Below, piece after piece: positions 7,506-15,543 of a stretch of 41,195 bases of DNA. Position 1 is the stretch's first letter. The number at the start of each line of letters is the position of its first letter. Source of the DNA: Frankiales bacterium (GTDB lineage: Bacteria; Actinomycetota; Actinomycetes; Mycobacteriales; SCTD01). The notes beneath the pieces are model-generated. The model was given only the letters and a program-made list of their open reading frames with translations. It ran no database searches and was not told where the DNA came from. The stretch covers positions 1 to 41,195 of the forward strand of contig JANXUE010000101.1 of NCBI GenBank assembly GCA_025352005.1, read 5' to 3'. The position numbers were made by a program, and so were the translations under genes.

Positions 7506-9254
7506 ATGACGCTCGACGAACTCGGGACACCCCTGAGGGACACGGTGTTCGTGGTCGTCGACCTCGAGACCACAGGCGGCTCGCACCTCGACTGCGCCAT
7601 CACCGAGATCGGCGCGGTCAAGGTCTGCGGCGGCGAGGTCCTCGGCGAGTTCCAGACGTTGGTCAACCCCGCGCGGGCCATCCCGCCCTTCATCGCGGTT
7701 CTGACCGGCATCACCGACAGCATGGTCGCCGGTGCCCCGCGCCTTTCGGAGGCCTTGCCGAGCTTCCTCGAGTTCGCCCGCGGGGCGGTCCTGGTCGCGC
7801 ACAACGCCCCGTTCGACCTGGGCTTCCTCAAGGCCGGCTGCGGTCAGCTCGACCTCGAGTGGCCCGGCTTTGACTCCCTCGACACTGCCCGGCTGGCCCG
7901 TCGCGTGCTGACCCGCGACGAGGCCCCCGACTGCAAGCTCTCCTCGCTGAGTCGACTGTTCCGCACGCGCATCACTCCCGACCACCGGGCACTGCACGAC
8001 GCACAGGCCACCGTCGACGTGCTGCACGGCCTCATCGGGCGCCTGGGCAACCTCGGCGTCCACTCGCTCGAGGAGCTGCGCACCTTCTCCTCCCAGGTCA
8101 CCCCGCAGCAGCGCCGCAAGCGGCACCTCGCCGACAGCCTCCCGCACGCCCCCGGAGTCTACCTGTTCCGCGACGTCCAAGGCCGGGTCCTATACGTCGG
8201 GAAGTCCCGCGACCTCCGCTCCCGGGTCCGGACCTATTTCACCGCCTCCGAGATGCGCACCCGGATGGCGGAGATGGTCGGCCTCGCCGACCGCGTCGAC
8301 CCGGTGGTCTGCGCGACCGACCTCGAGGCTGAGATCCGCGAGCTGCGGCTGATCGCCGAGCACCGTCCGCGCTACAACCGGCGCTCGAAGTTCCCTGAGA
8401 AGGCCACGTGGGTCAAGCTGACCGTCGAGGCCTTCCCGCGGCTGTCACTGGTCCGCAAGGTCACCGGCGACGGAGCCGTCTACCTCGGGCCGTTCTCGAG
8501 CGCCCGCACGGCGGAGCTGGTCGTCGCGGCCGTGCACGAGGCCATCCCGCTGCGGCAGTGCACCCGCAAGCTGTCGGTGCGGGTGGCCTCGCCGGCCTGC
8601 GTGCTGGCCGAGATGGGCCGCTGCGGCGCGCCCTGCCTGCTCGGGGAGGGCGAGAGCGTCGAGGCCTACTCGGTTCACGCCCACGCGTTCCGCACCCTGG
8701 TGTCGGCCGACCCGACCGGCGTCGTCGACGCGCTGCAGAGCAAGATTGCCGCGCTGGCCGAGGCGGAGCGCTTCGAGGATGCCGCCTTCCAGCGCGACCG
8801 CCTGGCCGCGCTGGTCAGGTCGGTGGCCTCCCTACAGCGGATGACGGCCCTCACCTCGGTGCCCGAGCTGGTCGCGGCCCGGCCGACGGCCGACCTAGGG
8901 TGGGAGCTGGCCGTCCTGCGCCGCGGACGGCTCGTCGGTTCGGGCGTCCTGCCGCGCGGGCAGGCACCCGGCCCCTTCGTCGACGCGCTGCTCGCCACCG
9001 CCGAGACCGTCCTACCCGAAGCGGGGCCGCTGCCCGCCGCGACCGCGGAGGAGGTGCGCTGCGTGCTGCGCTGGCTCGAGGCTGATGGCGTGCGGCTGGT
9101 CCGGCTCGACGGCGTCCTGGCCTCCCCCGCCCAGGGCGCCGGGCGCCTGCGGTCCTGGCTCGGCGAGCTGCAGTCCGGGCGGGACAGCGTGCGGCCCTTC
9201 GACGACCGCCGGCACCTGCGCCCCCTCGAACGACCGGCCCGCGCCACCGCCTGA
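7506..9254 (+). CDS. DEDDh 3'-5' exonuclease / GIY-YIG (UvrC-like) nuclease
   Basis: A 582-residue two-nuclease protein. Residues 10-180 are a DnaQ-like DEDDh exonuclease: D19/E21 (VVDLETTGG), D104 (NAPFDLGFL), and H160/D165 (HRALHD). Residues about 213-290 are a GIY-YIG domain as in UvrC (GVYLFRDVQGRVLYVGKS), followed by the RPRYNRRSK segment. A UVR-like helical hairpin is at about 408-448 (ALAEAERFEDAAFQRDRLA). The RNase H-like and HhH2 domains of true UvrC are absent. This architecture is widespread in actinobacteria (Cho/UvrC-like) and is presumed to act in DNA repair. ATG 7506 is chosen because the GGAGG at 7489-7493 is 12 nt upstream, while the alternative GTG at 7494 abuts it. It is divergent from the hydrolase-ABC operon. 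Confidence 0.88.
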   Translation: MTLDELGTPLRDTVFVVVDLETTGGSHLDCAITEIGAVKVCGGEVLGEFQTLVNPARAIPPFIAVLTGITDSMVAGAPRLSEALPSFLEFARGAVLVAHNAPFDLGFLKAGCGQLDLEWPGFDSLDTARLARRVLTRDEAPDCKLSSLSRLFRTRITPDHRALHDAQATVDVLHGLIGRLGNLGVHSLEELRTFSSQVTPQQRRKRHLADSLPHAPGVYLFRDVQGRVLYVGKSRDLRSRVRTYFTASEMRTRMAEMVGLADRVDPVVCATDLEAEIRELRLIAEHRPRYNRRSKFPEKATWVKLTVEAFPRLSLVRKVTGDGAVYLGPFSSARTAELVVAAVHEAIPLRQCTRKLSVRVASPACVLAEMGRCGAPCLLGEGESVEAYSVHAHAFRTLVSADPTGVVDALQSKIAALAEAERFEDAAFQRDRLAALVRSVASLQRMTALTSVPELVAARPTADLGWELAVLRRGRLVGSGVLPRGQAPGPFVDALLATAETVLPEAGPLPAATAEEVRCVLRWLEADGVRLVRLDGVLASPAQGAGRLRSWLGELQSGRDSVRPFDDRRHLRPLERPARATA

Positions 9255-9262
9255 CAGCGACG

Positions 9263-9285
9263 CCCGCCGTCACACTGACGGCGGG
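9263..9285 (+). terminator. Hairpin terminator after the exonuclease gene
   Basis: A perfect 8-bp stem, CCCGCCGT and ACGGCGGG, with a 7-nt loop, begins 8 nt after the stop codon. There is no clear U-tract, as is usual for actinobacterial hairpin terminators. Confidence 0.6.
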
Positions 9286-9321
9286 CTGTAGAACGACGGC
9301 GCTGCTGTCGATGTCCACGAG

Positions 9322-9864
9322 GTGATGCGCTCCCCCGGCCCTGGCGCAGACGCGGTGCGGCGTCGTGACCGCACCGTGCGGGTCGTCCACAGTCTGACCT
9401 TCCTGACGGGGGTCGCTGCCGTTTCCGGCACGGCCGGCCTGGCCTGGGCTGTCGCGCCGCACCCGCCCGCACCGCACCCGCCCGCACCGGGGGCCGTCGC
9501 CCGGAGTCGCGCAGGCTCGCACGTCCCCGCCACGGTCGTCCCTACTCTCGCAGCGCCCCACCGTGGCGTCGGTCCCCCGCCGGCGTCCCTCAGGACCCAC
9601 CGCAGCGGGACCGGCCACCGCCTGACGGCGCCCGGTCGACCTGTTCACGTCGCCTCGGTCCTTCGGACGACAGGGGCTCCCGAAGCCGCCGTCGGTACGC
9701 CCACCGGCCGAGTCGCACCGGTTCCTCCCGCCGTGCCCCTGCGCTCTGTCGCCCCGAGGCCGAGGACCAGACCGCCGGCCACCCCGACCGCCACCCCGAC
9801 GGTCACTCCGACCGCCACCGCGACGGCCACCCCCTCGCCCGTCGCCAGCTCAGGTGCCAGCTGA
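9322..9864 (+). CDS. Low-complexity Pro/Thr/Ala-rich membrane-anchored protein
   Basis: About 180 residues. An Arg-rich N-terminus (DAVRRRDRTVRVV) precedes one hydrophobic segment (LTFLTGVAAVSGTAGLAWAVA), giving a signal peptide or anchor. The rest is a disordered Pro/Ala/Arg/Thr region with PHPPAP repeats (a 15-bp unit twice near 9457-9486) and a TPTATPTVTPTATATATP tail, as in cell-wall-spanning stalks. No domain is recognised. GTG 9322 and ATG 9325 are both possible, with only a weak ACGAGG overlapping them. Composition alone could produce such an ORF, but the positively charged start followed by a clean hydrophobic segment favours a real gene. It lies downstream of a terminator and converges on the CoA-transferase gene. 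Confidence 0.5.
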   Translation: MMRSPGPGADAVRRRDRTVRVVHSLTFLTGVAAVSGTAGLAWAVAPHPPAPHPPAPGAVARSRAGSHVPATVVPTLAAPHRGVGPPPASLRTHRSGTGHRLTAPGRPVHVASVLRTTGAPEAAVGTPTGRVAPVPPAVPLRSVAPRPRTRPPATPTATPTVTPTATATATPSPVASSGAS

Positions 9865-9872
9865 CCTGATCG

Positions 9873-11009
9873 TCAGGGTGTGCCGAACTCGGCGCGCAGG
9901 GACGGACCGTCCTCGTCCAGCAGCGGGGCCGCCGCGCGCCACCCCGCGTCAGGCCACGCCGACAGCTTCACCGGGTTGCCAGGGACGGGGACGCCCCCGG
10001 CGTCGACCACCATCTGCCGCACCGCCGACTGCTCCGAGCCGACCGCCTCCGCCACCCCGCTGATGGGTCCGCAGGGCACGCCCGCGGCCTCCAGGACGGT
10101 CAGCCAGTGCGCAGCCGGAGCGGTCCGCAGCGCACCCTCCAGCAGCCCCTTGAGCACCTCCCGGTCGCCATGGCGACCCACGTTCGTGGCAAACCGTGCG
10201 TCACGCAGGACCGCGGGCAGGCCGAGCGTCGTGCACAGGGCGCCGAACAGCAGGTCGTTGGCGGCGCAGATCGTGATGTCGCGGTCGGCGCAGGCGAAGG
10301 TGTCGAACGGCGCGATCGCGAAGTGGGCGTTGCCTATCCGGCCCGGGTCCACCCCTGTCGCGAGCCACGCGAGGGCAGCGCCTTCCAGAAGGGACACCGT
10401 CGCGTCGTACATCGCGACGTCCAGGTGGGTGCCACGGCCACTGCGCAGCGCGGCGCAGATCCCACCGAACGCATAGAGGCCGGCGGACAGGTCCGCGACG
10501 GGCGAGCCCGGCTTGATCGGCGGGCCGTCGGCCGAGCCGGTGATCGCCATGATGCCGCTCATCCCCTGTACGACGGCGTCGTAGGCGGGTCGCTGCGACC
10601 AGGGACCGGTATGCCCGAAGCCGCTGATCGAGCAGTAGACCAGCGACGGGTGCGCAGCGAGGACGGCGTCGGGGCCGAGACCGAGGCGTTGCATCACACC
10701 CGGTCGGAAGTTCTCCACCAGGACGTCAGCGCGCGCGATCAGCGCTCGGGCAACGGCGAGGTCGGCGGGCAAGCCCAGGTCGAGGGCGATCGACTCCTTC
10801 CCGTGGTTGACGCGCGCGAAGTACATCGAACGCTCGCCCAGGAAAGGCCCGTAGGCGCGCGAATCGTCCCCAATGTCTGGTTTCTCGACCTTGATCACGC
10901 GGGCCCCGAGGTCGGCGAGCATCACCGTCGCGAAGGGGCCGGCGAGGACCCGGGAGAAGTCGACGACGAGCAAACCCTCCAGCGGCCCGCGAACACTGTG
11001 TTTCGACAC
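9873..11009 (-). CDS. CaiB/BaiF family (class III) CoA-transferase
   Basis: A 378-residue protein from GTG 11009 (MSKHSVRGPLEGLLVVDFSR). Class III CoA-transferases move CoA between acyl-CoAs and free acids through an aspartyl intermediate. The conserved N-terminal block VLAGPFATVMLADLGARVIK is intact, as are NHGKESIALDL and DVLVENFRPG. The catalytic aspartate is D173 (PVADLSAGLY), close to Asp169 of formyl-CoA transferase. The substrate cannot be read from sequence. The nearby crotonase and aldehyde dehydrogenase genes suggest acyl-CoA or organic-acid metabolism but are not in one operon with it. ATG 11018 is an alternative start. GTG 11009 is preferred because CAGGAT sits 7 nt upstream in a leaderless arrangement. 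Confidence 0.88.
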   Translation of the reverse strand: MSKHSVRGPLEGLLVVDFSRVLAGPFATVMLADLGARVIKVEKPDIGDDSRAYGPFLGERSMYFARVNHGKESIALDLGLPADLAVARALIARADVLVENFRPGVMQRLGLGPDAVLAAHPSLVYCSISGFGHTGPWSQRPAYDAVVQGMSGIMAITGSADGPPIKPGSPVADLSAGLYAFGGICAALRSGRGTHLDVAMYDATVSLLEGAALAWLATGVDPGRIGNAHFAIAPFDTFACADRDITICAANDLLFGALCTTLGLPAVLRDARFATNVGRHGDREVLKGLLEGALRTAPAAHWLTVLEAAGVPCGPISGVAEAVGSEQSAVRQMVVDAGGVPVPGNPVKLSAWPDAGWRAAAPLLDEDGPSLRAEFGTP

Positions 11010-11066
11010 GCCGCACATCCTGCCCCCAGTGGGAACGCGGGCCCGAAGTGTGGTGTTGTGTTGAGC

Positions 11067-11270
11067 GTGACCGGAACAGTGACACCCCTTGCCCCCGCCA
11101 CTTTGACCCCTGCCGACCGCTGCGATCGATGCGGCGCCCAAGCGCGTGTGCGCGTCGTCCTGGCCTCGGGTGACCTTGTCTTCTGTGCTCACCACGCCAA
11201 GGCCTACGAGGCCAAGCTCCGCGACACTGCCGTCGAGTGGGTCGACGAGCGCGCCCTCGTCCAGCCCTGA
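11067..11270 (+). CDS. DUF7455-family small zinc-finger-like protein
   Basis: A 67-residue protein read from GTG 11067. Its core (LTPADRCDRCGAQARVRVV, then LVFCAHHAKAYEAKL) is the signature of an actinobacterial family: a CxxC pair plus a CxHH motif about 20 residues later, expected to bind zinc. The molecular role is unknown. In other actinobacteria it often lies near the principal sigma factor genes; here the sigma genes are about 10 kb away. No Shine-Dalgarno sequence precedes the GTG, and TTG 11061 is an alternative. It is divergent from the CoA-transferase gene and shares a terminator with the converging ABC ATPase gene. Confidence 0.82.
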   Translation: MTGTVTPLAPATLTPADRCDRCGAQARVRVVLASGDLVFCAHHAKAYEAKLRDTAVEWVDERALVQP

Positions 11271-11287
11271 CGGTCTCGCCCGTCAGG
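11266..11287. terminator. Bidirectional terminator spanning two stop codons
   Basis: CCTGACGG (11266-11273) pairs with CCGTCAGG (11280-11287) across a 6-nt loop. The hairpin overlaps the stop codons of the converging DUF7455 and ABC ATPase genes, so one element can serve both. Confidence 0.65.
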
Positions 11288-12068
11288 CGGGTGTCGCCCG
11301 CGCCATCCAACGACCCCCAGATGTCGCGACCTGCAGCGGGATGCCGAAGGCCTGACTGAGCAGCCGCGCGGTGAGGACGTCGTCGATGGGCCCGGCGGCG
11401 ACCACCCGGCCGCGGGACAGCAGCATCGCGTGGGTGGTGCCGACCGGGATCTCCTCGACGTGGTGAGTGACGAGGACCGCCGGTGGGGCGTCAGGGGCGA
11501 TCCACAACCGGGAGAGCATCCGGAGCAGGGCTTCGCGCGCACCGAGGTCGAGGCCGGCGGCCGGCTCGTCGAGCAGGAGCAGCTCTGGGTCGGTCATCAG
11601 GGCCCTGGCGAGCAGCACCCGCTTGCGCTCACCTTCGGACAGCGACCCGAAGCGCCGCTGACTGAACGCACGCAGTCCCACCCGCGCCAGGAGCTCGACG
11701 GCGCGGTCGACGTCGGTGTCGTCGTACTCCTCCTTCCAGCGGCCGAGGACGCCGTGAGCAGCCGTGACCACCACGTCGACGGCCTTCTCCTGCGGAGGGA
11801 CGCGGTCGTTCAGCGCGGACGAGGTCAGGCCCACCCGGGTCCGCAACTCCCCGAGGTTGACCTCACCGAAGCGCTCGCCGAGCAGCGTGACCGAGCCGGA
11901 GGAGGGAAACAGCGACGCGCTCGCGACCGCCAGCAGTGTGGTCTTACCGGCCCCATTCGGGCCGAGCAGCACCCAGCGCTGCCGCTCCTCGACGGTCCAG
12001 TCGATGCCACTGAGCAGCGTGGCCCCGTCACGGACGACAGTGACACCGGACAGGGCGAGGACACTCAC
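11283..12068 (-). CDS. Stand-alone ABC transporter ATP-binding protein
   Basis: A 261-residue single ATPase domain from GTG 12068 (MSVLALSGVTVVRDG). It has Walker A GPNGAGKTT (36-44), signature LSEGE (143-147), Walker B LLLLDEPA (163-170) and an H-loop at T201-H202-H203. The sequence LGRWKEEYDDTDVDRAVELL and the use of GVTVVRDG resemble the iron/molybdate-like group of ATPases in actinobacteria. No permease or binding protein is adjacent: the gene is flanked by the converging DUF7455 gene and a divergent crotonase. Its membrane partner must be elsewhere, or it has a non-transport role. A TAGCGT hexamer 7 nt before the GTG suggests a leaderless message. Confidence 0.85.
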   Translation of the reverse strand: MSVLALSGVTVVRDGATLLSGIDWTVEERQRWVLLGPNGAGKTTLLAVASASLFPSSGSVTLLGERFGEVNLGELRTRVGLTSSALNDRVPPQEKAVDVVVTAAHGVLGRWKEEYDDTDVDRAVELLARVGLRAFSQRRFGSLSEGERKRVLLARALMTDPELLLLDEPAAGLDLGAREALLRMLSRLWIAPDAPPAVLVTHHVEEIPVGTTHAMLLSRGRVVAAGPIDDVLTARLLSQAFGIPLQVATSGGRWMARATPA

Positions 12069-12075
12069 TTCACCG

Positions 12076-12100
12076 ACGCTACCCAGGCGTGGTGCAGGAT
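12076..12100. promoter_or_regulatory. Back-to-back putative -10 elements of two divergent leaderless genes
   Basis: TAGCGT (minus strand, 12076-12081) lies 7 nt before the ABC ATPase GTG at 12068. CAGGAT (plus, 12095-12100) lies 6 nt before the crotonase ATG at 12107. The start codons are only 38 bp apart, so each promoter's -35 region overlaps the other's -10. Confidence 0.4.
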
Positions 12101-12106
12101 CGTGGG

Positions 12107-12946
12107 ATGGCCTACCGCTGCTTCGACGTCGACATCACCGACGGGGTCGCGCACGTGCGACTGTCCCGCCCGGACGAGCTCAACACGATGGTGCCCGCGT
12201 TCTGGTCCGAGCTCCCCGAGATCGTGACCGGCATCAGCGACTCCGGCAGCGCCCGGGTGGTCGTGATCTCCAGCACCGGCAAGCACTTCAGTGCCGGCAT
12301 GGACCTGTCGGTCTTCGGGGGCACCCACGACGCCGATGCCGAGGCCGGTCGGCGGCAGGCAAAAGTGCGCTCCACGGCCCGCCGGCTGCAGTGGTCGTTC
12401 ACGGCGCTGGAGAAGGCCCGCATGCCGGTGCTCGCAGCCGTGCAGGGCGGGTGCATCGGTGGCGCGGTCGACCTCGTGACGGCCGCGGACTGCCGCTACG
12501 CCAGCGCAGACGCGTTCTTCACCGTGATGGAGATCAACATCGGGATGACCGCCGACGTCGGCACCCTGCAGCGGCTCGGCAAGGTCATCCCCGAGGGGGT
12601 GGCCCGCGAGCTGGCCTACACCGGCCGGCGGATGAGTGCGGCCCGCGCGTTCCAGGTCGGCCTGGTGCAGGAGGTGTACGCCGACCACGAGTCCCTGCTC
12701 GCGGGCGTCCTCGGCACGGCCCGGGAGATCGCCTCGAAGTCGCCGCTCGCGATCTGGGGCACGAAGGTGGCGATGAACTTCGCCCGGGACCACCCGGTCG
12801 ACGCCGGGCTGGACCAGATCGCGACCTGGCAGGCCGGCATGTTCCAACCGGGCGACATGGTCGAGTCGTTCTCGGCGAAGGCCGAGAAGCGCGACCCGGT
12901 CTACCCGGACCTGCTTCCCGAGCCGACGGACGGTGCTGGTCTCTGA
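12107..12946 (+). CDS. Crotonase-family protein with dienoyl-CoA isomerase active site
   Basis: A 279-residue crotonase-fold protein (MAYRCFDVDITDGVAHV). The oxyanion-hole segments are KHFSAGMDL (about 59-67) and AVQGGCIGGAVDL (111-123). The acidic residues D122 (GGAVDL), E142 (VMEINIG) and D150 (TADVGTLQR) sit at exactly the spacing of Asp176, Glu196 and Asp204 of rat delta3,5-delta2,4-dienoyl-CoA isomerase. The ADVGTLQRL motif is characteristic of that subgroup. It likely isomerises 3,5-dienoyl-CoA during oxidation of odd-position unsaturated fatty acids; ordinary enoyl-CoA hydratase activity is less likely. ATG 12107 is preferred over upstream GTG 12089, with CAGGAT 6 nt before it. The aldehyde dehydrogenase gene converges 11 nt downstream. 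Confidence 0.85.
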   Translation: MAYRCFDVDITDGVAHVRLSRPDELNTMVPAFWSELPEIVTGISDSGSARVVVISSTGKHFSAGMDLSVFGGTHDADAEAGRRQAKVRSTARRLQWSFTALEKARMPVLAAVQGGCIGGAVDLVTAADCRYASADAFFTVMEINIGMTADVGTLQRLGKVIPEGVARELAYTGRRMSAARAFQVGLVQEVYADHESLLAGVLGTAREIASKSPLAIWGTKVAMNFARDHPVDAGLDQIATWQAGMFQPGDMVESFSAKAEKRDPVYPDLLPEPTDGAGL

Positions 12947-12957
12947 GACGCCGGCCG

Positions 12958-14436
12958 CTAGCCTCGGCCGTGAAGGAGCTTCATCGCCTTGACGAGCAGG
13001 GCGTCGGTCCGACCGGTGCGCTGGAAGCTCATGAGCGCGACCGGCAGCGCGAACCGCTGCCGGGTAATGGCCTTCGCCCGGGTGAACTCGCGCAGCCCGT
13101 CATCGCCGTGGATGCGTCCGAAGCCGCTGTCGCCTGACCCACCGAACGGCAGCCCCGGCACCCCGGCGAAGGCCAGCACGCTGTTGACGCTGGTCATCCC
13201 CGAGCGCAGCTGCGTGGCGATCTCGACGCCGCGCCGCTTGCTGAAGACCGCCCCCGCCAGCCCGTACGACGTGGCGTTGGTGAGCGTGATCGCCTCCTCG
13301 ACGGAGGACACCTTCGTGACCGTCAGCGTCGGGCCGAACGTCTCCTCCTGGACGGCCAGGGAGTCCTCCGGCACGCCCGTCAGGATCGTCGGCTGGACAA
13401 GTGTGCCGTCGATCCCGCCGCCAGTGACGACGGTGCCGCCCCTGGCGACGGCGTCGGCGATGTGGGTGCGGATGACGTCGACCTGCGACGGCATCGTGAT
13501 GTTGCCGTAGGACCGTCCCGCCTCGATGGTCCTGGCCTTCTCGGTGAGGGCGGCCAGGAAGCCGTCGTACGCCTTCTCGGTGGCGTAGACGCGCTCGATA
13601 CCGATGCAGGTCTGACCGGCGTTGGCCATGCCGCCCCACAGCGCGGCGTCCGCGGCGGCCCGCAGGTCGGCGTCGTCGTCGACAATCATGCTGTCCTTGC
13701 CCCCGCACTCCATGAGGACCGGAACCAGGTTCTCGGCACAGGCGGCCATGACCTTCTTGCCGGTCCTGGCGCTGCCGGTGAACGCGATCTTGTCAACGCC
13801 GGCGCGGCACAGCGCCGACCCGGTCTCACCGAAGCCGGTGACGAGCTGGAGCACGTCGTGGCCCTCGGCGACCTCCGCGAAGGAGTCGACGAGCCACCTG
13901 CCGACAGCCGGGGTGTATTCGCTCGGCTTGAACACGACGGTGTTGCCGGCTGCCAGGGCGTAGGCGATCGAGCCCATCGGGGTGAAGACCGGGTAGTTCC
14001 ACGGGCCGATGACGCCGACCACCCCGAGCGGCTGGTACTCGAGCGAGGCGGCCTGGTTGGCCATCATCATTCCACTGGAGACCTTGCGGGCACCGAGCAC
14101 ACGGCGGGCGTTCTTCCCGGCCCAGGCAATGTGGTCGATGGCAAGGACCAGCTCGAGCTGCGCGTCCCCGATGGGCTTGCCGTTCTCCTTGTGCATGACC
14201 TCGGCGAGCTCCGGCAGCCGGGTGGCGAGGATGGCCTTCCAGGCGTCGAGCTTGTCCTTGCGGCCGGAGAAGCCGAGCCCCTGCCACCAGGCGCCGGCCG
14301 ACCGGGCGCGCGTCACGGCGGCTTCGACCTCGGCGGCGTCCTGCTCCGGGAAGCTGGCGTACACCGCTCCGGTGGCCGGCTCGAAGGAGTCGAAGGTGGG
14401 CGTGGCTGCGGCGACGCGCTCGACAGCTTGGGTCAC
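12958..14436 (-). CDS. NAD(P)-dependent aldehyde dehydrogenase
   Basis: A 492-residue ALDH-superfamily enzyme oxidising an aldehyde to the acid. GTG 14436 (MTQAVERVAAATPTF) has a GAGGAG ribosome-binding site 5 nt upstream (14442-14447). Conserved elements are present: GPWNYP (144-149), K170 (FKPSEYTP), the coenzyme loop FTGSARTGK (219-227), general base E243 (LMECGGKDS) and nucleophile C277 (GQTCIG). The C-terminal about 40 residues (TRQRFALPVALMSFQRTGR) are like those of the succinate-semialdehyde or long-chain aldehyde group in actinobacteria. Substrate not determinable. It ends 11 nt from the converging crotonase gene with no strong hairpin seen between them. Confidence 0.9.
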   Translation of the reverse strand: MTQAVERVAAATPTFDSFEPATGAVYASFPEQDAAEVEAAVTRARSAGAWWQGLGFSGRKDKLDAWKAILATRLPELAEVMHKENGKPIGDAQLELVLAIDHIAWAGKNARRVLGARKVSSGMMMANQAASLEYQPLGVVGVIGPWNYPVFTPMGSIAYALAAGNTVVFKPSEYTPAVGRWLVDSFAEVAEGHDVLQLVTGFGETGSALCRAGVDKIAFTGSARTGKKVMAACAENLVPVLMECGGKDSMIVDDDADLRAAADAALWGGMANAGQTCIGIERVYATEKAYDGFLAALTEKARTIEAGRSYGNITMPSQVDVIRTHIADAVARGGTVVTGGGIDGTLVQPTILTGVPEDSLAVQEETFGPTLTVTKVSSVEEAITLTNATSYGLAGAVFSKRRGVEIATQLRSGMTSVNSVLAFAGVPGLPFGGSGDSGFGRIHGDDGLREFTRAKAITRQRFALPVALMSFQRTGRTDALLVKAMKLLHGRG

Positions 14437-14493
14437 GGTGGCTCCTCGTAGGTCGTCTGTGACTTCACGGTACGCGTTGCGGAGGCGTCTTCG

Positions 14494-14832
14494 GTGCAGA
14501 GGCCTCACACTAAGAGGGTGACCGTCGACAAGCACACCGTCGTGACGACGGCCCGGCTTTCCGGGACTCAGGACCGTCAGCTGCGCCAGCGTCGCTACCT
14601 GATGACCCAGCTCGCCCGGGTGTCCTGCTTCGTTCTCGCCGTGGCGCTACCGGTGCCGCTGTGGGCCAAGCTGATCTTCATCGTCGGCGCCTTCACCCTG
14701 CCGTGGCTCGGCGTCGTCGCGGCCAACGCCGGACCAACGGTGCAGCGCGACCGCAGCAACGCCATCGTCGACCGTCCCGATGAACCACTGCGGATCGCCC
14801 TCGAGCCCGGCCGGACGATCGACCAGGACTGA
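14494..14832 (+). CDS. DUF3099 small membrane protein
   Basis: A 112-residue protein with two adjacent hydrophobic helices. The pattern RQRRYLMTQLARVSCFVLA, then LWAKLIFIVGAFTLPWLGVV and ANAGP, is the DUF3099 signature of actinobacteria. A short basic N-terminus is followed by two membrane helices in a hairpin and a polar C-terminal tail. No function is known. GTG 14494 is chosen because GGAGG (14481-14485) lies 8 nt upstream; GTG 14518 is the alternative, but its AGAGG directly abuts it. The 3' 186 bases overlap the tail of the SGNH gene on the other strand. Confidence 0.82.
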   Translation: MQRPHTKRVTVDKHTVVTTARLSGTQDRQLRQRRYLMTQLARVSCFVLAVALPVPLWAKLIFIVGAFTLPWLGVVAANAGPTVQRDRSNAIVDRPDEPLRIALEPGRTIDQD

Positions 14833-15543
14833 CTGTTCGCGCGCCTTCCAGAAGGCGTCGGCCCAGACCCGATGCCCCCTGTCGTTGGGGTGGAACCAGT
14901 CCGCGGCGAACTGCGTGAGCATCGCCGTCCAGCCCTGCGCGCGTTGCGCCTCGTGCACGGGTACGACGACCAGCCCGTGGCTGGCCGCTTCCCGGGCGAG
15001 GACCGCCGACGCCTCCCGGGCGTGTGCCTCCCAGCGTCCGTGCATGAAGTAGGGCACGTCGGCAAGGAGCGTCCCCGCGGGCAGCGCCGACGTCAGTGCG
15101 GCGGCCTCCCGCGCAAAGCGGGACGCGTCGTACCCGCCCATGTCGTTGGCTCCGACGTCGACGGTCACCAGGTCGGGCCGCAGCGCGGCGAGCGCCGGGA
15201 TCTGGGTGGCGAGGACGTCGCGCACGCGGGCGCCTGACACGCTGAGGTTGACGACCTGCACCGGCCGCCCCGTCGAGACCTCCAGGCGCGCGGCCAGCAG
15301 GCCTACGTAGCCGCTCTCGGGAGAGCTCGCACCGATCCCCTGCGCGAGCGAGTCACCCAGGGCCACATAGAGCAGGCCACCGGGCTGGCCATGGGGGTGG
15401 GACCAGAAGGCGCGATGGCTCTCGACCGAGGCCTTCAGTCTGGACGCTCTGACAACCCACACCGCCGCGAGCACCAACGCGGTGGCGGTGACGGCGCTGC
15501 TGAGGATCAGGACGTTGCGGTTCACTCGCCGGAAGACACCCAC
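14647..15543 (-). CDS. Membrane-anchored SGNH-family hydrolase
   Basis: A 298-residue protein with a membrane segment at about residues 11-31 and an extracytoplasmic SGNH/GDSL esterase domain. Block I is GDSLAQG (nucleophile S65), block II NLSVSGA, block III GANDMGG (N133), and block V DWFHPNDRGH (D215, H218). The substrate could be an acylated wall glycan or a lipid, but nothing fixes it. The recognisable domain ends near residue 243. The last about 55 residues are encoded antisense to the DUF3099 gene and have no family look, suggesting loss of an original stop codon. The start is uncertain: GTG 15543 has no clear ribosome-binding site and GTG 15525 is an alternative. Confidence 0.82.
   Translation of the reverse strand: MGVFRRVNRNVLILSSAVTATALVLAAVWVVRASRLKASVESHRAFWSHPHGQPGGLLYVALGDSLAQGIGASSPESGYVGLLAARLEVSTGRPVQVVNLSVSGARVRDVLATQIPALAALRPDLVTVDVGANDMGGYDASRFAREAAALTSALPAGTLLADVPYFMHGRWEAHAREASAVLAREAASHGLVVVPVHEAQRAQGWTAMLTQFAADWFHPNDRGHRVWADAFWKAREQSVLVDRPAGLEGDPQWFIGTVDDGVAAVALHRWSGVGRDDAEPRQGEGADDEDQLGPQRHR

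Noticed and set aside
7410-8180. 771-nt in-frame upstream extension of the hydrolase-ABC gene
   Set aside because: It is antisense to the exonuclease gene, has no domain similarity, and the strong AGGAGG with ATG 7409 marks the real start.
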